Shown here: piece by piece, positions 5,558-5,574 of the stretch
Numbering within the stretch: the first letter of the stretch is position 1
How the letters are laid out: every line of letters begins with the position of its first letter
Source: Burkholderiaceae bacterium
GTDB lineage: Bacteria; Pseudomonadota; Gammaproteobacteria; Burkholderiales; Burkholderiaceae
Reading direction: 5' to 3'
DNA: 5,574 bases
NCBI GenBank assembly: GCA_947374315.1
Contig: CANCBK010000097.1
Coordinates: 1-5,574 of the forward strand
Notes under the pieces: model-generated
Told to the model about the DNA's origin: nothing
Databases searched by the model: none
Seen by the model: the letters and a program-made list of their open reading frames with translations, nothing else
Translations under genes and position numbers: made by a program

Positions 5558-5574
5558 ATGAAGATTGCAGCTAT
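5558..5574 (+). CDS. 5' end of the next pilus gene (probably TadZ/CpaE), truncated by the window
   Basis: An ATG placed immediately after the lipoprotein stop (5555-5557) and seven bases after AGGAGG opens a frame reading M-K-I-A-A before the window ends. Five residues cannot identify a protein. In Tad loci with this order, the gene after the secretin and its lipoprotein is usually the MinD/ParA-like localisation ATPase TadZ/CpaE, so that is the expectation from context only. Confidence 0.6.

Overview
The window holds the 5' half of a Tad (Flp, type IVc) pilus operon, preceded by the end of an unrelated group of cell-envelope genes. All genes are on the + strand. Moderate-to-low GC, the gene order flp - prepilin peptidase - CpaB/RcpC - secretin - small lipoprotein, and the style of the proteins suggest a betaproteobacterium of the Burkholderiaceae, possibly Polynucleobacter-like. 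This assignment rests on memory and composition, not on a search.

Region 1 (1-2237) is an envelope gene group of unknown role. It contains the C-terminal part of a polytopic membrane protein that looks like a GT-C glycosyltransferase relative. Next is a predicted 165-aa lipoprotein with no recognised family. Last is a 423-aa polytopic membrane protein carrying a distinctive N-Y-x-x-G-F-x-R-R-G-L motif. The lipoprotein gene follows its neighbour after 8 bases, and the next gene overlaps it by 8 bases, so the three are probably cotranscribed.

Region 2 (2238-2378) is the AT-rich control region of the pilus operon. It holds a perfect 14-bp palindrome matching the FNR/Anr consensus (TTGAT-N4-ATCAA), a possible sigma70 promoter, and a strong ribosome binding site for flp.

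Region 3 (2379-5574) is the pilus operon. flp encodes a 60-aa prepilin with a textbook G / E5-Y6 processing site. A 138-base gap follows with a strong imperfect hairpin (2571-2603) that has no U tract, and a smaller second hairpin; these may set the ratio of pilin to assembly proteins. Then come tadV (aspartic prepilin peptidase), rcpC/cpaB (periplasmic SAF-domain protein), rcpA/cpaC (outer-membrane secretin) and a 105-aa lipoprotein. They are packed with gaps of 1-2 bases or a 4-base overlap. The window ends five codons into a further gene with a perfect AGGAGG site, by gene order probably tadZ/cpaE.

Working together: TadV cleaves Flp prepilin at the inner membrane, RcpA forms the outer-membrane channel, RcpC is a periplasmic partner, and the small lipoprotein is a candidate secretin pilot or outer-membrane accessory. 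The motor and platform genes (tadA, tadB, tadC) and the minor pilins are expected downstream. I found no wholly new system. The least explained items are the possible FNR-type control, the post-pilin hairpin and the three uncharacterised envelope proteins.
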